Part shown: one piece after another, positions 34,511 to 43,310 of the stretch | How the letters are laid out: each line of letters begins with the position of its first letter | How positions within the stretch are numbered: position 1 is the stretch's first letter | NCBI GenBank assembly: GCA_011390335.1 | Contig: JAABSO010000031.1 | Location: forward strand, 1-50,800 | Length of the DNA stretch: 50,800 nt | Direction of reading: 5' to 3' | Origin: Desulfotignum sp. | GTDB taxonomy: Bacteria > Desulfobacterota > Desulfobacteria > Desulfobacterales > Desulfobacteraceae | Notes under the pieces: model-generated | Databases searched by the model: none | Seen by the model: only the letters and a program-made list of their open reading frames with translations | Told to the model about the DNA's origin: nothing | Made by a program: the position numbers and the translations under genes

Positions 34511-35023
34511 ATGGAAGAAAACATCAGCATGCAGATCATGATGCGGCTGCGGCAGATCATTCAGGAAATGTCCAGACACTCAAAACAGCTCCAGGAAAAA
34601 TACAACATCACCCTGCCCCAGCTGATCTGTCTTAAAGAGGTTGCAGACCATGGCCCCATCGCCATTGGTGCTTTAACGCAAATTGTCTTCATTAACAATT
34701 CCACTGTCACCGGTATCATCGACCGGCTGGAAAAACGCAAACTGGTGCAGCGGGTCAGAATCAGCCAGGACCGCCGACAGGTCCATGTGGAAATCACCCG
34801 GGCCGGTCTGAAATTTTTAGAAGATGCCCCCACCCCCATCCACCACCGGTTCATGGAAAAACTGGAACAGATGGAATCCAAGGATGTTTCCATGCTTTTG
34901 TGGGGACTTGAGCTGCTGGTGGATATGCTGGGCCAAAGCGTTCCAGGGTCCAGCCTTCCCGAGCCACCCAAACACGTCATGCAACCGGAAGAAGACCTGG
35001 CAGATCCCAACGGCAATATTTAG
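34511..35023 (+). CDS. MarR-family transcriptional regulator
   Basis: A 170-residue winged-helix protein. The HTH region NITLPQLICLKEVADHGPIAIGALTQ is followed by the recognition helix NNSTVTGIIDRLEKRKLV and the wing RVRISQDRRQVHVEIT, with dimerisation helices at both ends. MarR proteins are dimeric repressors or activators released by small ligands. The TTG at 34505 could extend it by two codons; the ATG at 34511 is preferred. The C-terminus has an extra proline- and acid-rich tail of about 25 residues. Candidate operators are the direct repeat at 33845-33867 and the palindrome at 35073-35088, so it may control both its own operon and the MttB-like gene downstream. Confidence 0.88.
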   Translation: MEENISMQIMMRLRQIIQEMSRHSKQLQEKYNITLPQLICLKEVADHGPIAIGALTQIVFINNSTVTGIIDRLEKRKLVQRVRISQDRRQVHVEITRAGLKFLEDAPTPIHHRFMEKLEQMESKDVSMLLWGLELLVDMLGQSVPGSSLPEPPKHVMQPEEDLADPNGNI

Positions 35024-35048
35024 TCCCGGCAGTTTTTTTAGATTTTTC

Positions 35049-35088
35049 TTGACAAAACCATTCCATTCATAGTATTTATGTATAAATA
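35049..35088 (+). promoter_or_regulatory. promoter with overlapping palindrome upstream of MttB copy 2
   Basis: TTGACA (35049-35054), 18 bases, TATTTA (35073-35078). A perfect palindrome TATTTAT-GT-ATAAATA (35073-35088) covers the -10 box. Protein binding there would block transcription; the adjacent MarR product is the obvious candidate. The leader to the start codon would be about 230 bases. Confidence 0.5.
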
Positions 35089-35158
35089 TATTTTGAATAG
35101 AAAATATTTTATTGTGTAAATACCATGATAATAATTTTCTAACAAAAAATTAACTTGT

Positions 35159-35211
35159 CCTGCAGTATCTGATATTCCATCTGGGTAACTTTCATGTGCA
35201 GGCTTTTTTTT
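35159..35211 (+). terminator. terminator- or attenuator-like hairpin in the leader of MttB copy 2
   Basis: CCTGCA (35159-35164) pairs with TGCAGG (35197-35202), followed by C and eight T (35204-35211). The stem is only 6 bp with a 32-base loop, so it is weak. It could end the flavoprotein-MarR transcript, or act as an attenuator for the promoter at 35049. No known riboswitch was recognised. Confidence 0.4.
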
Positions 35212-35312
35212 GTCCGGCACCAAGGCCGGTGTTCATAACCTAACTCGAAAATAGGAGACAGCACCACCAAACAGCGATACCAAACGTAAAACCAAAAAAA
35301 GGGAGAAAACAC

Positions 35313-36743
35313 ATGTTACAGGATATAACGACCTATCAACCCCGGCTAAAGGTCTTCAATAAAAAACAGGCAATGGCCATCCACGATGCAGCCTTGAAAA
35401 TTCTTGCAACCACAGGGTTCCGCATGGAACATGACGGGGTCCTGGAAATGCTGCTGGACAACGGCTGCAGCATGGACAAGGACAACCGTGTGACCATGCC
35501 CGAAGCCCTGGTGGAAAACGCCGTCATGTCTGCCCCGAAAAAATTTGATATCTATGATCAGGCCGGAAACCTGGCCATGCCCCTTGAAGGTGAAAACTTT
35601 TTCTTTGGCACCGGTTCTGATACGATTTTCACCATTGATCTTGAAACCGGCGAGAGAAGACGGCCTGTGCTGGCAGACACCGGTAATTTTGCCCGGCTGG
35701 TGGATGCGCTTCCCAACATGGATTTTTCCATGTCCATGGGAAACCCGGAAGACGTGGACATTGAACAGATCTATGTCCAGGTTTTTGAGGAGATGGTACG
35801 CAACAGCAACAAACCCATCTGCTTTATTGCCGACAGCGGCAAGGACATAAAACAGATATACGACATCGCCTGCGCGGTTGTGGGCGGAGAAAAAGAGTTG
35901 CGCAAAAAACCATTTTTATTCAACTATTCCGAAGCCATCAGTCCGCTGCACTATCCGGAAAACGTCATGGAAAAACTGGTGTTCTGTGCTGAAAAAGAGA
36001 TCCCCATCTGCCTGCCTTCAGGGTGCAATGCCGGGGGCGGAGGACCTGTGACCCTTGCCGGTGCAATGGCCCAGGGAATTGCGGAAAACCTGGTGGGACT
36101 TGTGATCCACCAGCTGACCAACAAAGGGGCACCGTTTTTGTTTGCTCCCAATGTTTCTGTTCTGGACATGAAACACACCGTGGTTTCCTATGGATGCACG
36201 GAATGGAGCCTCACCCAGGCCGCCTTTGCCGACATGCGCGATGAACTGTATCAGATCCCTATCTGGTCTTTTGCCGGTTCAACCGATTCCAAAGTTATTG
36301 ATGCCCAGGCAGGGGCTGAAGGCATGCTGTCCATTATCACGGCCATGCTGTCCCGGTGCAATGTGATCCATGATGTGGGATATATTGAATCCGGTCACAC
36401 CTCCAGCCTGGAAATGGTAACCATGGCAGATGAAATGGTGGCCATGGCCAAATTTTTTGTAGAAGGCATCCCTGTGAACGAGCAGACCCTGGCCCTGGAT
36501 GTCATTGACCGGGTCAGCAAAAGTTCTGAAAATGCCATATTTTTAAGTGATCCCCACACCTTTGCCCATTTCCGCACAGCCCATCTCATGCCGGAACTCA
36601 TGAACAGGTCCAGGTTTGAATCCTGGGAAAAAGAGGGCAAAACAGATCTGTTCACCAGGTGCAATGAAAAGGCAAAAGAGCTGCTTTCCTCCCATAAAGT
36701 CAAAAAGACCTCCCGGGCGGAAGAGGCACTGGCAACCCTTTAG
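35313..36743 (+). CDS. MttB-family (non-pyrrolysine) methyltransferase, copy 2
   Basis: A 476-residue member of the trimethylamine methyltransferase superfamily with an unbroken frame. Marks: LKILATTGFRMEHDGV near the N-terminus, CNAGGGGPVTLAGAMAQG, and STDSKVIDAQAGAEG followed by NVIHDVGYIESGHTSSLE. It resembles copy 1 (shared DSK..DAQAG.EG and IHDVGY.(A/E)SG) more than copy 3. The likely reaction is methyl transfer from a quaternary amine to a corrinoid protein; the substrate is unknown. GGGAG lies eight bases before the ATG. The leader is long, with a candidate operator and attenuator, so this gene appears to be separately controlled by the upstream MarR protein. A strong hairpin follows at 36899. 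Confidence 0.88.
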   Translation: MLQDITTYQPRLKVFNKKQAMAIHDAALKILATTGFRMEHDGVLEMLLDNGCSMDKDNRVTMPEALVENAVMSAPKKFDIYDQAGNLAMPLEGENFFFGTGSDTIFTIDLETGERRRPVLADTGNFARLVDALPNMDFSMSMGNPEDVDIEQIYVQVFEEMVRNSNKPICFIADSGKDIKQIYDIACAVVGGEKELRKKPFLFNYSEAISPLHYPENVMEKLVFCAEKEIPICLPSGCNAGGGGPVTLAGAMAQGIAENLVGLVIHQLTNKGAPFLFAPNVSVLDMKHTVVSYGCTEWSLTQAAFADMRDELYQIPIWSFAGSTDSKVIDAQAGAEGMLSIITAMLSRCNVIHDVGYIESGHTSSLEMVTMADEMVAMAKFFVEGIPVNEQTLALDVIDRVSKSSENAIFLSDPHTFAHFRTAHLMPELMNRSRFESWEKEGKTDLFTRCNEKAKELLSSHKVKKTSRAEEALATL

Positions 36744-36898
36744 CGGTTAGCCGATAGTTATCAGCAGGAAATACTTTGTAATTGTTTACAGGAAGCTGAT
36801 GGCTGAGTACTGACTGCTTTCATATAAACCCACCCTGTGAGCGTACCCGGAACTAACAAAACAAGCAAGTTGCTTCACATGAAGTTAAGTAACAGACC

Positions 36899-36944
36899 AT
36901 GGTGCCCGCAATCACCTGTATCTTCCGGTGATTGCGGGCACCAT
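36899..36944. terminator. bidirectional transcription terminator hairpin
   Basis: A perfect 18-bp inverted repeat (arms 36899-36916 and 36927-36944) with a 10-base loop lies between two convergent genes and begins two bases after the stop codon of the minus-strand gene. Only short T-runs follow on either side, so it may be partly Rho-assisted or act as a 3' stabiliser. Confidence 0.75.
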
Positions 36945-36945
36945 T

Positions 36946-39900
36946 TCATTTATGGGCTATTTCGCTTTCGCCAGTGCGGGCATCCAGAAATTTCATGGCA
37001 GCGCCCACCAGACCTACGGCCACAGGCAGCAGAAAATCGGATATGGTCCCGGAATCACCTGTTTTTTCAGCTATTCCAGGAACCAGTATAATATGGCTTA
37101 AAGGGTATTTTTTCAGATTGGACAGCCTGGTATCTTTGGAAAAGCCCTTCTGGGTTATGACCACCATCCGGGCATACCGGCTGCCGAAAGTGGCCAGTTC
37201 ATCCAGGGCAGCATCAAATTGGGCTTCGCTGGTGGCATCAATAATTATAAGGCAATCCTGGTCTGTATCATATTCCGGCCTGAGCACCGGCAGATACCAC
37301 TGGCCGTCAACAAAAAAAGGCAGAACCGCATCCGGTGAAAACGGCATGGATGTTTTGGACAAAAATTCATCCACGCCGGCCCCTCCCAGGTAACGGGTTT
37401 CCCATTCGTGCACCAGATTTTTTCCAAAAGCTGCTTTCAGGTTTTTTTCAGGTACCAGTTTTACATATTTTTCATTTGTCCTATAGTCCACCATTACCAG
37501 GTGGGAATAGGCGGAAACCCCAAAGGGATCACTTTCTATGCCCCGGGCTTTTTGGCCCCTGAAATGGGTTTTCCAGGTAATACAATTTCCCCGCATGCTG
37601 GTTAAAAACAATTGTTTTTTATATGCCTGATTTTCCCGGACAGCAATTTGCAGCTCCCGGCGCAGGCCGGCATCAGCCAGAATTGTCTGCACCATGGGCA
37701 GCATCAGCTTGAGATGTGTATCAAACCGCTTTGCACGCCCGGGAAACTTGAAAGACATCACCTTTGAAAAAAACAGGGACAGTGCCACATACACCTGTTC
37801 GTACCGGCACAAAAGGTTTGGGTTTTTCACATAATACCCGTCATGGGAACCAGCAGATAGTTTTTGGGACACCACACCATTTTCAGGACCGATCCAGAGC
37901 AGATTTCCATGGGGATGATTGAATATGGAAGACAACCTGTCTGTATCCGGTATCTGTGAAGCAACAATCATCACCAGGTTGTCTTCCAGGCTGATCCCTT
38001 TGAGTTTTTCGGCAAACTCCACCTGGATGGGGATTCCTAAAAAAGGTTCCCACAACCGCGCAAAATTCCGGCACCCGGCTTCGGCCTGTTTGTCCATGGG
38101 AACAAAAATCAGAATCCCGTCCTCTGTCAGATGGGTAAAAATCAGGTGGGACAGCTTTTTGAGCCTGGTATCATCGGTACAGGTAAAAACAGCTGAAAAC
38201 AGATCTTTTTCATGCAGGGCACCTCCCAGCAGAAGAAGATCCTGGTAATAGCGCTTTTCAATATTGTCTTTTGCCAGGTTGATCCAGCAAGGCCGCTTTT
38301 GCCGATGCTGCACCATGGGGTAAATACCAAGCCCCAGTGCCTGCTGTTTTTGGTCCATATCATCCAGAATATCGGAAAAAGACCAGTTTTTGCCATTTTT
38401 TGTTCTGCCGGCTGTAACGGATTTGGCCATGTTTCTGGGCATTTCACCTGCCAGCCTTCCCTGGGCAAGGCCAAAATAAAATCCCAGTAAAAACAGAAAC
38501 GGCAAATCCATGAAAGGCTGAAAATGGGCAGACACCTTGGGCAGCAGAATCACCTGGTCTGCCATTTTCCTGATCACTTCCTGTTCCCTGTTCTGGTAAG
38601 TGACGGCAATAAAATGCGTATTTTTTCTGTGCAGGGCCGCCATGAACCGGACAGCTTCATCCAGGCGCTGTCTGTTGGTGGCAAGCACCAGTATGAAATC
38701 ATCTTCAGTCATTGGGATCTCCAGAAAGCGGTCCAGTTCTGAATAGTCAACCGCTGTTCCCATGGAGGTCCAGGCATTGAGTTCCAGGTTCAGTGCCCCG
38801 ACTTTGGCGGCACCCACATCGTGAAACGCATCCACAATATAGTGAAGTACCGTATTTTGCATATTTTTGGTGGCTTTTGTGCAGAAAGCCGGCACTGATT
38901 CATCCGTGAGCATGGTATCCAGGAATGCCGGCAGGGTGCGCATCTCTTTGACCAGGCCGTCAATCGCATCTGTTTTACCGGATACAACCCTGCACATATA
39001 CAGACAGAACAGATCCAGGGTCAAAAGCATGCACATGGCACTTTTCAATGGTGCCACCGTGACCTCTTCTCCGCTGAGCACCGGAATGACTCCGGCACTT
39101 TTCCGCACCACCAGGGCCATGTCGGAAAACGGTTTTTCAGTGATACCTATCATGAGAACATTCTGCCTGAGAAGCATCACGGCAAAATCAATCATATCCG
39201 AGGTGGTGCCGGACCAGGATACCATGATCACCAGGTCCCGGTCCGGGTTGATGGCGGATTTTGCATGACCGATATCCGCAGGGGTGGTCACAACAAGGTT
39301 GATGCCGGAAAAAAACGGTTCCATGGTCTTTTCCACAATTTCCGCCACCAGATAACTGAACCCGGTACCCACCATGATGATCCGGTTAAGGTTGGTCAGC
39401 CCCCGTCCAAACCGCCTTTCCAGAAGGCGGTGCCGGATACCAAACCGCGGCTGTGACATGGCGGCATCTGTATGCCGGTTCAAAATATCTTCCATCAGAC
39501 CGGGGGTTTCCAGCAGATGCTCTTCATAAAAGGTTTTACCATAATCCTTTTGATATGACACAGGGGTGATATATGTCTGCTCAGGCCGGATGTCGGTTCT
39601 GATCTTGCCGGAAAAATCCTGAAAATGCAGGTGACGCATCACCGAATCCTTGCCCGGTTTTGTCTGAATCCGTGCAAAAATCTCCGGTTGGTCCAGGGCA
39701 TAGATATCCACAAGAAAGGGAGTCAGCAGCGTTTTTTTTTCCTGTCTGAACCAGTCACCCCGGGCACCGGTATCTGTATCAAAAAAATCCGGCTCCACGA
39801 TCATAGATTTTTTTGAATGACTTTTCATCAGCTTCATCAGCTTGACCCGGGTGGACTGGATCAATGTCTGGGGAAACAGTCCCAGGGCTGCATTGATATC

Positions 39901-41493
39901 CGATACCACCATGAAGTCGGATGTTTCCCGGCGTTTGACAATATACAACGGCCGGTTGTGGGCTGCCACAAAAAGCCGGTCCGGTGACACCCGGCTGATG
40001 CCGGATACGGCGAACTGCCCCCCTGATGGCATCATGGCCTGTACCGCTCTGATAAAGGCCATCTCATCAATATCATGGATATTTTTTTTATTCAGGGCCT
40101 TGAATATTGTATAATCGATGGACTGGCTGCAGATGGACATCTCCTCAAGCTCAAGACGGTGCTGGTCCTCAATGATTTTATACCGCTGATTTTCCTGCCA
40201 GGCGGTCTCAAAATAATGGCCCCAGAGCATGGCGAACAATTCAGTGGAGTTGTCGGTGCGCAGACCAATGCCGGCCACCTGGGTAATGTATTGTTTAAGC
40301 CGGGATTCCACATCTGAATCAAACTGGCCGTTCAGCACCACCGCCCGGATCTTGTACTCATCCATGAAAGGATGGGCGTTGCGCACGGAGATGGCGGACT
40401 GGATAGCCCACCGGCCCTGTCCGATCACCGGCTGCACCATGGATTTGAGCAAGAGCGGGTGGGTGGGTCCCGGCACATGGCCCAGGGGAAAGTAATTGCC
40501 GGCCTGGGTCACCGGAATCTGTTTCATATAGACCCGGGTCTGATAATAAGCCAGGACAGCGGTGGCAGCAAGGCCGTAAAAATTGCAGGTTCTTTCGATC
40601 CGATAGAGGATCTGCCACTGCCGGGCAGGCCGGTCTGTATATGCGGTCCAGAAATTTTCAAATATGAGCTGGATCCGGTCAACGGCCTCCTGTGTCAGGC
40701 CGGCCAGGACCCAGGCATCCAGATATCTGAAAAGATTGGCAATACCATCTGTACTGTAATCTGCGGGCAATGTGACGATCACCTGCCGCAGGTAGTGCCA
40801 GACATATTTTCTTGCAAAGGGATGTTTCGGGCCCTGCCCGGCTTCCACACGCCGGGGCCGGACCGGTGCTTCATCATAGGCAAACCGGTTGAAAATCTGG
40901 GCAAATTCATGGAAAAGATCAGATGTTTCCACCGGCAGGGGAGAAAATTTTTCAGCCTGGTCCACCTGTTCCTGGAATCCCTTTTTAATCAGCTTTTCCA
41001 CCACCGCAGCAGGCAGATCATAATCCATTATCATGCAATCAACAGCTGCCTTCAACGCTTTGGGGGAATCAATGATGAAAATATTCTGGATACTTGGATT
41101 ACCGCAGGTTCCAGGTTCCACCTGGCAGATAGTCTCTGTGTCCGTCATCTGGGACCATGTGGGAAAAGATGCAGGTTTTTTTGAAAAAAACCCTTCATAA
41201 GCGAGCAGTTTTTTCTGGACCCGGGCTATGAGACCGGCATGGTTTCCTTTGTCATCATCCATGAGGGCCGCTGCCTGCAGGTCCCCGTCTTCAAATACCG
41301 GATGTCTCATGAGGTGGTCGATGAGATTTTCCACAGACCCCAGTTCCCGCCGGATCTTTATGGGCTCCAGTTCACTGCCCTGCAATCCGATACCGGTGCT
41401 GTCCGGGGCTCGGTAGACAATGGCCCACATGCCCGTCAGAATACGCGTCAGCCGGTTTTGGGCATCCCCATAGTAGACAACAATACCGCACAT
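36946..41493 (-). CDS. giant GlmS-like protein: split class II amidotransferase plus SIS domains plus unknown C-terminal region
   Basis: 1515 residues; GlmS is about 610. The amidotransferase domain is in two pieces. Residues 1-60 have nucleophile Cys2 (MCGIVVYYG) and RAPDSTGIG. Residues 355-545 have GRWAIQSA, RNAHPF, VLNGQFD and RTDNSTE, matching GlmS HTRWATHG, NAHPH, HNG and the Asp-containing TDTE. Between them is a roughly 290-residue helical insert. SIS1 is at about 700-840 (GTGFSY, SWSGTTSD) and SIS2 at about 880-1020, ending PRNMAKSV like GlmS PRNLAKSV. The GlmS isomerase His (ELKHGP) is apparently replaced (ELDRFL). Residues 1030-1515 match nothing I recognise. AGGAG precedes the ATG. 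It may use glutamine ammonia on a sugar-phosphate-like substrate, but its reaction is unknown. Flanked by MttB homologues. Confidence 0.8.
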   Translation of the reverse strand: MCGIVVYYGDAQNRLTRILTGMWAIVYRAPDSTGIGLQGSELEPIKIRRELGSVENLIDHLMRHPVFEDGDLQAAALMDDDKGNHAGLIARVQKKLLAYEGFFSKKPASFPTWSQMTDTETICQVEPGTCGNPSIQNIFIIDSPKALKAAVDCMIMDYDLPAAVVEKLIKKGFQEQVDQAEKFSPLPVETSDLFHEFAQIFNRFAYDEAPVRPRRVEAGQGPKHPFARKYVWHYLRQVIVTLPADYSTDGIANLFRYLDAWVLAGLTQEAVDRIQLIFENFWTAYTDRPARQWQILYRIERTCNFYGLAATAVLAYYQTRVYMKQIPVTQAGNYFPLGHVPGPTHPLLLKSMVQPVIGQGRWAIQSAISVRNAHPFMDEYKIRAVVLNGQFDSDVESRLKQYITQVAGIGLRTDNSTELFAMLWGHYFETAWQENQRYKIIEDQHRLELEEMSICSQSIDYTIFKALNKKNIHDIDEMAFIRAVQAMMPSGGQFAVSGISRVSPDRLFVAAHNRPLYIVKRRETSDFMVVSDINAALGLFPQTLIQSTRVKLMKLMKSHSKKSMIVEPDFFDTDTGARGDWFRQEKKTLLTPFLVDIYALDQPEIFARIQTKPGKDSVMRHLHFQDFSGKIRTDIRPEQTYITPVSYQKDYGKTFYEEHLLETPGLMEDILNRHTDAAMSQPRFGIRHRLLERRFGRGLTNLNRIIMVGTGFSYLVAEIVEKTMEPFFSGINLVVTTPADIGHAKSAINPDRDLVIMVSWSGTTSDMIDFAVMLLRQNVLMIGITEKPFSDMALVVRKSAGVIPVLSGEEVTVAPLKSAMCMLLTLDLFCLYMCRVVSGKTDAIDGLVKEMRTLPAFLDTMLTDESVPAFCTKATKNMQNTVLHYIVDAFHDVGAAKVGALNLELNAWTSMGTAVDYSELDRFLEIPMTEDDFILVLATNRQRLDEAVRFMAALHRKNTHFIAVTYQNREQEVIRKMADQVILLPKVSAHFQPFMDLPFLFLLGFYFGLAQGRLAGEMPRNMAKSVTAGRTKNGKNWSFSDILDDMDQKQQALGLGIYPMVQHRQKRPCWINLAKDNIEKRYYQDLLLLGGALHEKDLFSAVFTCTDDTRLKKLSHLIFTHLTEDGILIFVPMDKQAEAGCRNFARLWEPFLGIPIQVEFAEKLKGISLEDNLVMIVASQIPDTDRLSSIFNHPHGNLLWIGPENGVVSQKLSAGSHDGYYVKNPNLLCRYEQVYVALSLFFSKVMSFKFPGRAKRFDTHLKLMLPMVQTILADAGLRRELQIAVRENQAYKKQLFLTSMRGNCITWKTHFRGQKARGIESDPFGVSAYSHLVMVDYRTNEKYVKLVPEKNLKAAFGKNLVHEWETRYLGGAGVDEFLSKTSMPFSPDAVLPFFVDGQWYLPVLRPEYDTDQDCLIIIDATSEAQFDAALDELATFGSRYARMVVITQKGFSKDTRLSNLKKYPLSHIILVPGIAEKTGDSGTISDFLLPVAVGLVGAAMKFLDARTGESEIAHK

Positions 41494-41560
41494 GTGATTA
41501 TCTCCTCATACAGTTTTCCCTGATCACGCCGATACCGCCATCTATGTAACACACAATTGC

Positions 41561-41579
41561 AAAAACTGATCCAGTTTTT
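41561..41579 (-). terminator. possible terminator after MttB copy 3
   Basis: On the minus strand AAAAACTG-GAT-CAGTTTTT forms an 8-bp stem ending in five T. It lies 80 bases past the end of the MttB copy 3 gene and upstream of the giant GlmS-like gene, so it could separate their transcripts. The stem is AT-rich and weak. Confidence 0.4.
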
Positions 41580-41659
41580 ATTGTCCAGGTAAAGGATATA
41601 ATCGGTCAGCATGGCGGTCATTTTTCCCCGGCACCTTCTTGGTGCGGGTCATGATCGGT

Positions 41660-43120
41660 TCAGTTCTGTCTGGGCAGCAGGATATTGAATTTTTCCCGGA
41701 TAGCGGCATCCACATCCTCCGGAATATAGGCAGTCTTGTTGGCCAGCAGTTTTTTTGCTATTGTCAGGGCCCGCTGCCGGGCATCCAGGGACCCGTCCGC
41801 TGCCCAGCGGTCCCTGTTTCTGCGGTCGGTCACCCCGTTGCTGTTGTAATATTCTTTGCGGATATGGGTCATGGTATGGGGAGCGGTCATGAAATTGCCG
41901 CCAGGTCCTATACTGTCAATGACTTCCAGGGCCAGGTGTTCGTCGTCCACCTCTATGCCTTTCAATACTTTGCAGCAGCTGCCGTTGATTTCATCATCAA
42001 TCACAAACTGCTCATGGGCAATGGTGAGCATGGATTCCAGCATGCCGGCACTGTGGTGAATATAATTGGAACCGCCCATGGCAGCCAGCACCGATGTAAA
42101 GGCTTTTTCATACCCGGCCTGGGCATCGGGCACCTTGGCATCGGACAGTCCGGATGAGTTGTAGTTGGGCACCTTGATATGCCGGGACATCTGGTGGATG
42201 GCCGCATTCATCATGCCGCACTCCACAGCCCCGCCGCAGTATCCCATGGTGGCCAGGTTGGCCATGCCTGGAATGCCGCCATAAAGCAGAGGCGCCCCGG
42301 GATTTGTCAGCTGGCAGATGGTGATGCCGGCCAGTACCTCGGCATGGAGCTGGGCCAGTGTGCCGGCCATGGTGAGGGGCGAGGTGGAACCGGCCATGGG
42401 GGCCGAAGACAGGGCCACCGGGATGCTGTTTCTGACAGCTTCCTGCATGATCTTTGTGGACTGGGTGCACAGCTTCAGCGGGCTGATGGCAAAGGAGGTG
42501 ATCACGGAAATGATGGGACGTTTTGCCAGTTTTTCCTTACTGCCGGCGATCATGGCAGCCATCTCCATGACCTCGTGAAGCCCTTCCTCGTTGTTTACCC
42601 CGGACATGACATGTTTGCCGGACGCGGACAGACAGGCATAGAACATATTAATGTCATAGTCTTTTTCATCAATATCCGTAGGGATGCACGGCCGCACCAG
42701 AAAGTGGATATTTTTGAGCTGGTCCACCAGGCAGGAAACCTTTTGCAGGTCATCCAGGGTAGTGGCCCTGACATCGCCCGTGTCAGGATCCAGAATTTTG
42801 ATGGCAGCCCCGCCGGTTCCCAGATGGACCCGGTCTTCTGTCAGACGCAGGTCATTTTCAGGGTTCCGGCCGCAGAGCACCACCTCTGCGGGTGCTTTTT
42901 TTACGGATGCGGCAACCAGGTCGCCGGGGAACATGATCCGTTTTTTTTCCCGGTTCACTGCAGCCCCATTTTTTTCCAGCATGTCCACTGTATTTTCCAG
43001 ACCGGATTCATAGGTGATCCCGGTTTTTTCCAGAATGGTCAATGCAGCGTTGTGTACTGTGTCGATCTGTTGTGCGGAAAGCGGCTTGTACTGCCCGCCC
43101 TGCAATCCCATTAAATTCAT
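41660..43120 (-). CDS. MttB-family (non-pyrrolysine) methyltransferase, copy 3
   Basis: A 486-residue trimethylamine methyltransferase superfamily protein, unbroken by amber codons. Marks: ILEKTGITYESGLENTV, SSAPMAGSTSPLTMAGTLAQLHAEVLAGI, LSDAKVPDAQAGYEK and HHSAGMLESMLTIAHEQFVID, then a C-terminal IGPGGNFMTAPHTMTHIRKEYY. It diverges from copies 1 and 2 (SDAK instead of TDSK; HHSAGML instead of IHDVGY), suggesting a different methylated substrate. AAGGAG lies before the ATG. It is transcribed away from the rpiR-RACo pair from a consensus promoter at 43191-43219, so its expression is probably linked to that regulator. Methyl acceptor would be a corrinoid protein encoded elsewhere. Confidence 0.9.
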   Translation of the reverse strand: MNLMGLQGGQYKPLSAQQIDTVHNAALTILEKTGITYESGLENTVDMLEKNGAAVNREKKRIMFPGDLVAASVKKAPAEVVLCGRNPENDLRLTEDRVHLGTGGAAIKILDPDTGDVRATTLDDLQKVSCLVDQLKNIHFLVRPCIPTDIDEKDYDINMFYACLSASGKHVMSGVNNEEGLHEVMEMAAMIAGSKEKLAKRPIISVITSFAISPLKLCTQSTKIMQEAVRNSIPVALSSAPMAGSTSPLTMAGTLAQLHAEVLAGITICQLTNPGAPLLYGGIPGMANLATMGYCGGAVECGMMNAAIHQMSRHIKVPNYNSSGLSDAKVPDAQAGYEKAFTSVLAAMGGSNYIHHSAGMLESMLTIAHEQFVIDDEINGSCCKVLKGIEVDDEHLALEVIDSIGPGGNFMTAPHTMTHIRKEYYNSNGVTDRRNRDRWAADGSLDARQRALTIAKKLLANKTAYIPEDVDAAIREKFNILLPRQN

Positions 43121-43190
43121 ATCCTTCTCCTTGGGGTGGTTTTTATGTGATTATTGTTTTTCTGTTCAGCTGGTTATGGGCAATTGGTTT

Positions 43191-43219
43191 ATTTTATGTC
43201 ATGGTCCGGCGGGTGTCAA
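43191..43219 (-). promoter_or_regulatory. sigma-70 promoter of MttB copy 3
   Basis: On the minus strand TTGACA (43219-43214), 17 bases, TAAAAT (43196-43191), near consensus. The inverted-repeat arm at 43226-43235 sits six bases upstream of its -35 box. Confidence 0.7.
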
Positions 43220-43225
43220 GGAAAG

Positions 43226-43282
43226 TGTAACAAAAGCTTTCTTTTTTTAAATTTATTGTACAATTTGATAATTTTTGTTACA
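43226..43282. promoter_or_regulatory. candidate RpiR operator pair between divergent genes
   Basis: TGTAACAAAA (43226-43235) and its exact reverse complement TTTTGTTACA (43273-43282), with a 37-base AT-rich spacer holding the palindrome ATTGTACAAT (43255-43264). Each arm lies just upstream of one of two divergent promoters. TGTAA...TTACA-like half-sites are usual for RpiR proteins, and an rpiR gene is adjacent. The positions suit an activator. Confidence 0.55.
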
Positions 43283-43310
43283 AGAATGCAGCTGAAAATA
43301 ACTGGATATT

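Noticed and set aside
33730..34560. 276-codon minus-strand frame antisense to the flavoprotein gene
   Set aside because: The plus-strand gene has FMN and Cys motifs, a promoter and a ribosome site; the minus frame is Cys/His-rich with no start signal.
35212..35312. Possible riboswitch in the leader of MttB copy 2
   Set aside because: No cobalamin, SAM or glycine riboswitch core could be recognised; only a weak hairpin with a T-run is supported.
41545..41560. TGTAAC sequence upstream of the giant GlmS-like gene as an RpiR site
   Set aside because: Only six bases match the candidate operator and there is no inverted partner, so it cannot be told from chance.
15552..43120. Possible pyrrolysine (in-frame TAG) in the MttB genes
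   Set aside because: All three frames are continuous through the full family length, so no amber codon needs to be read through.
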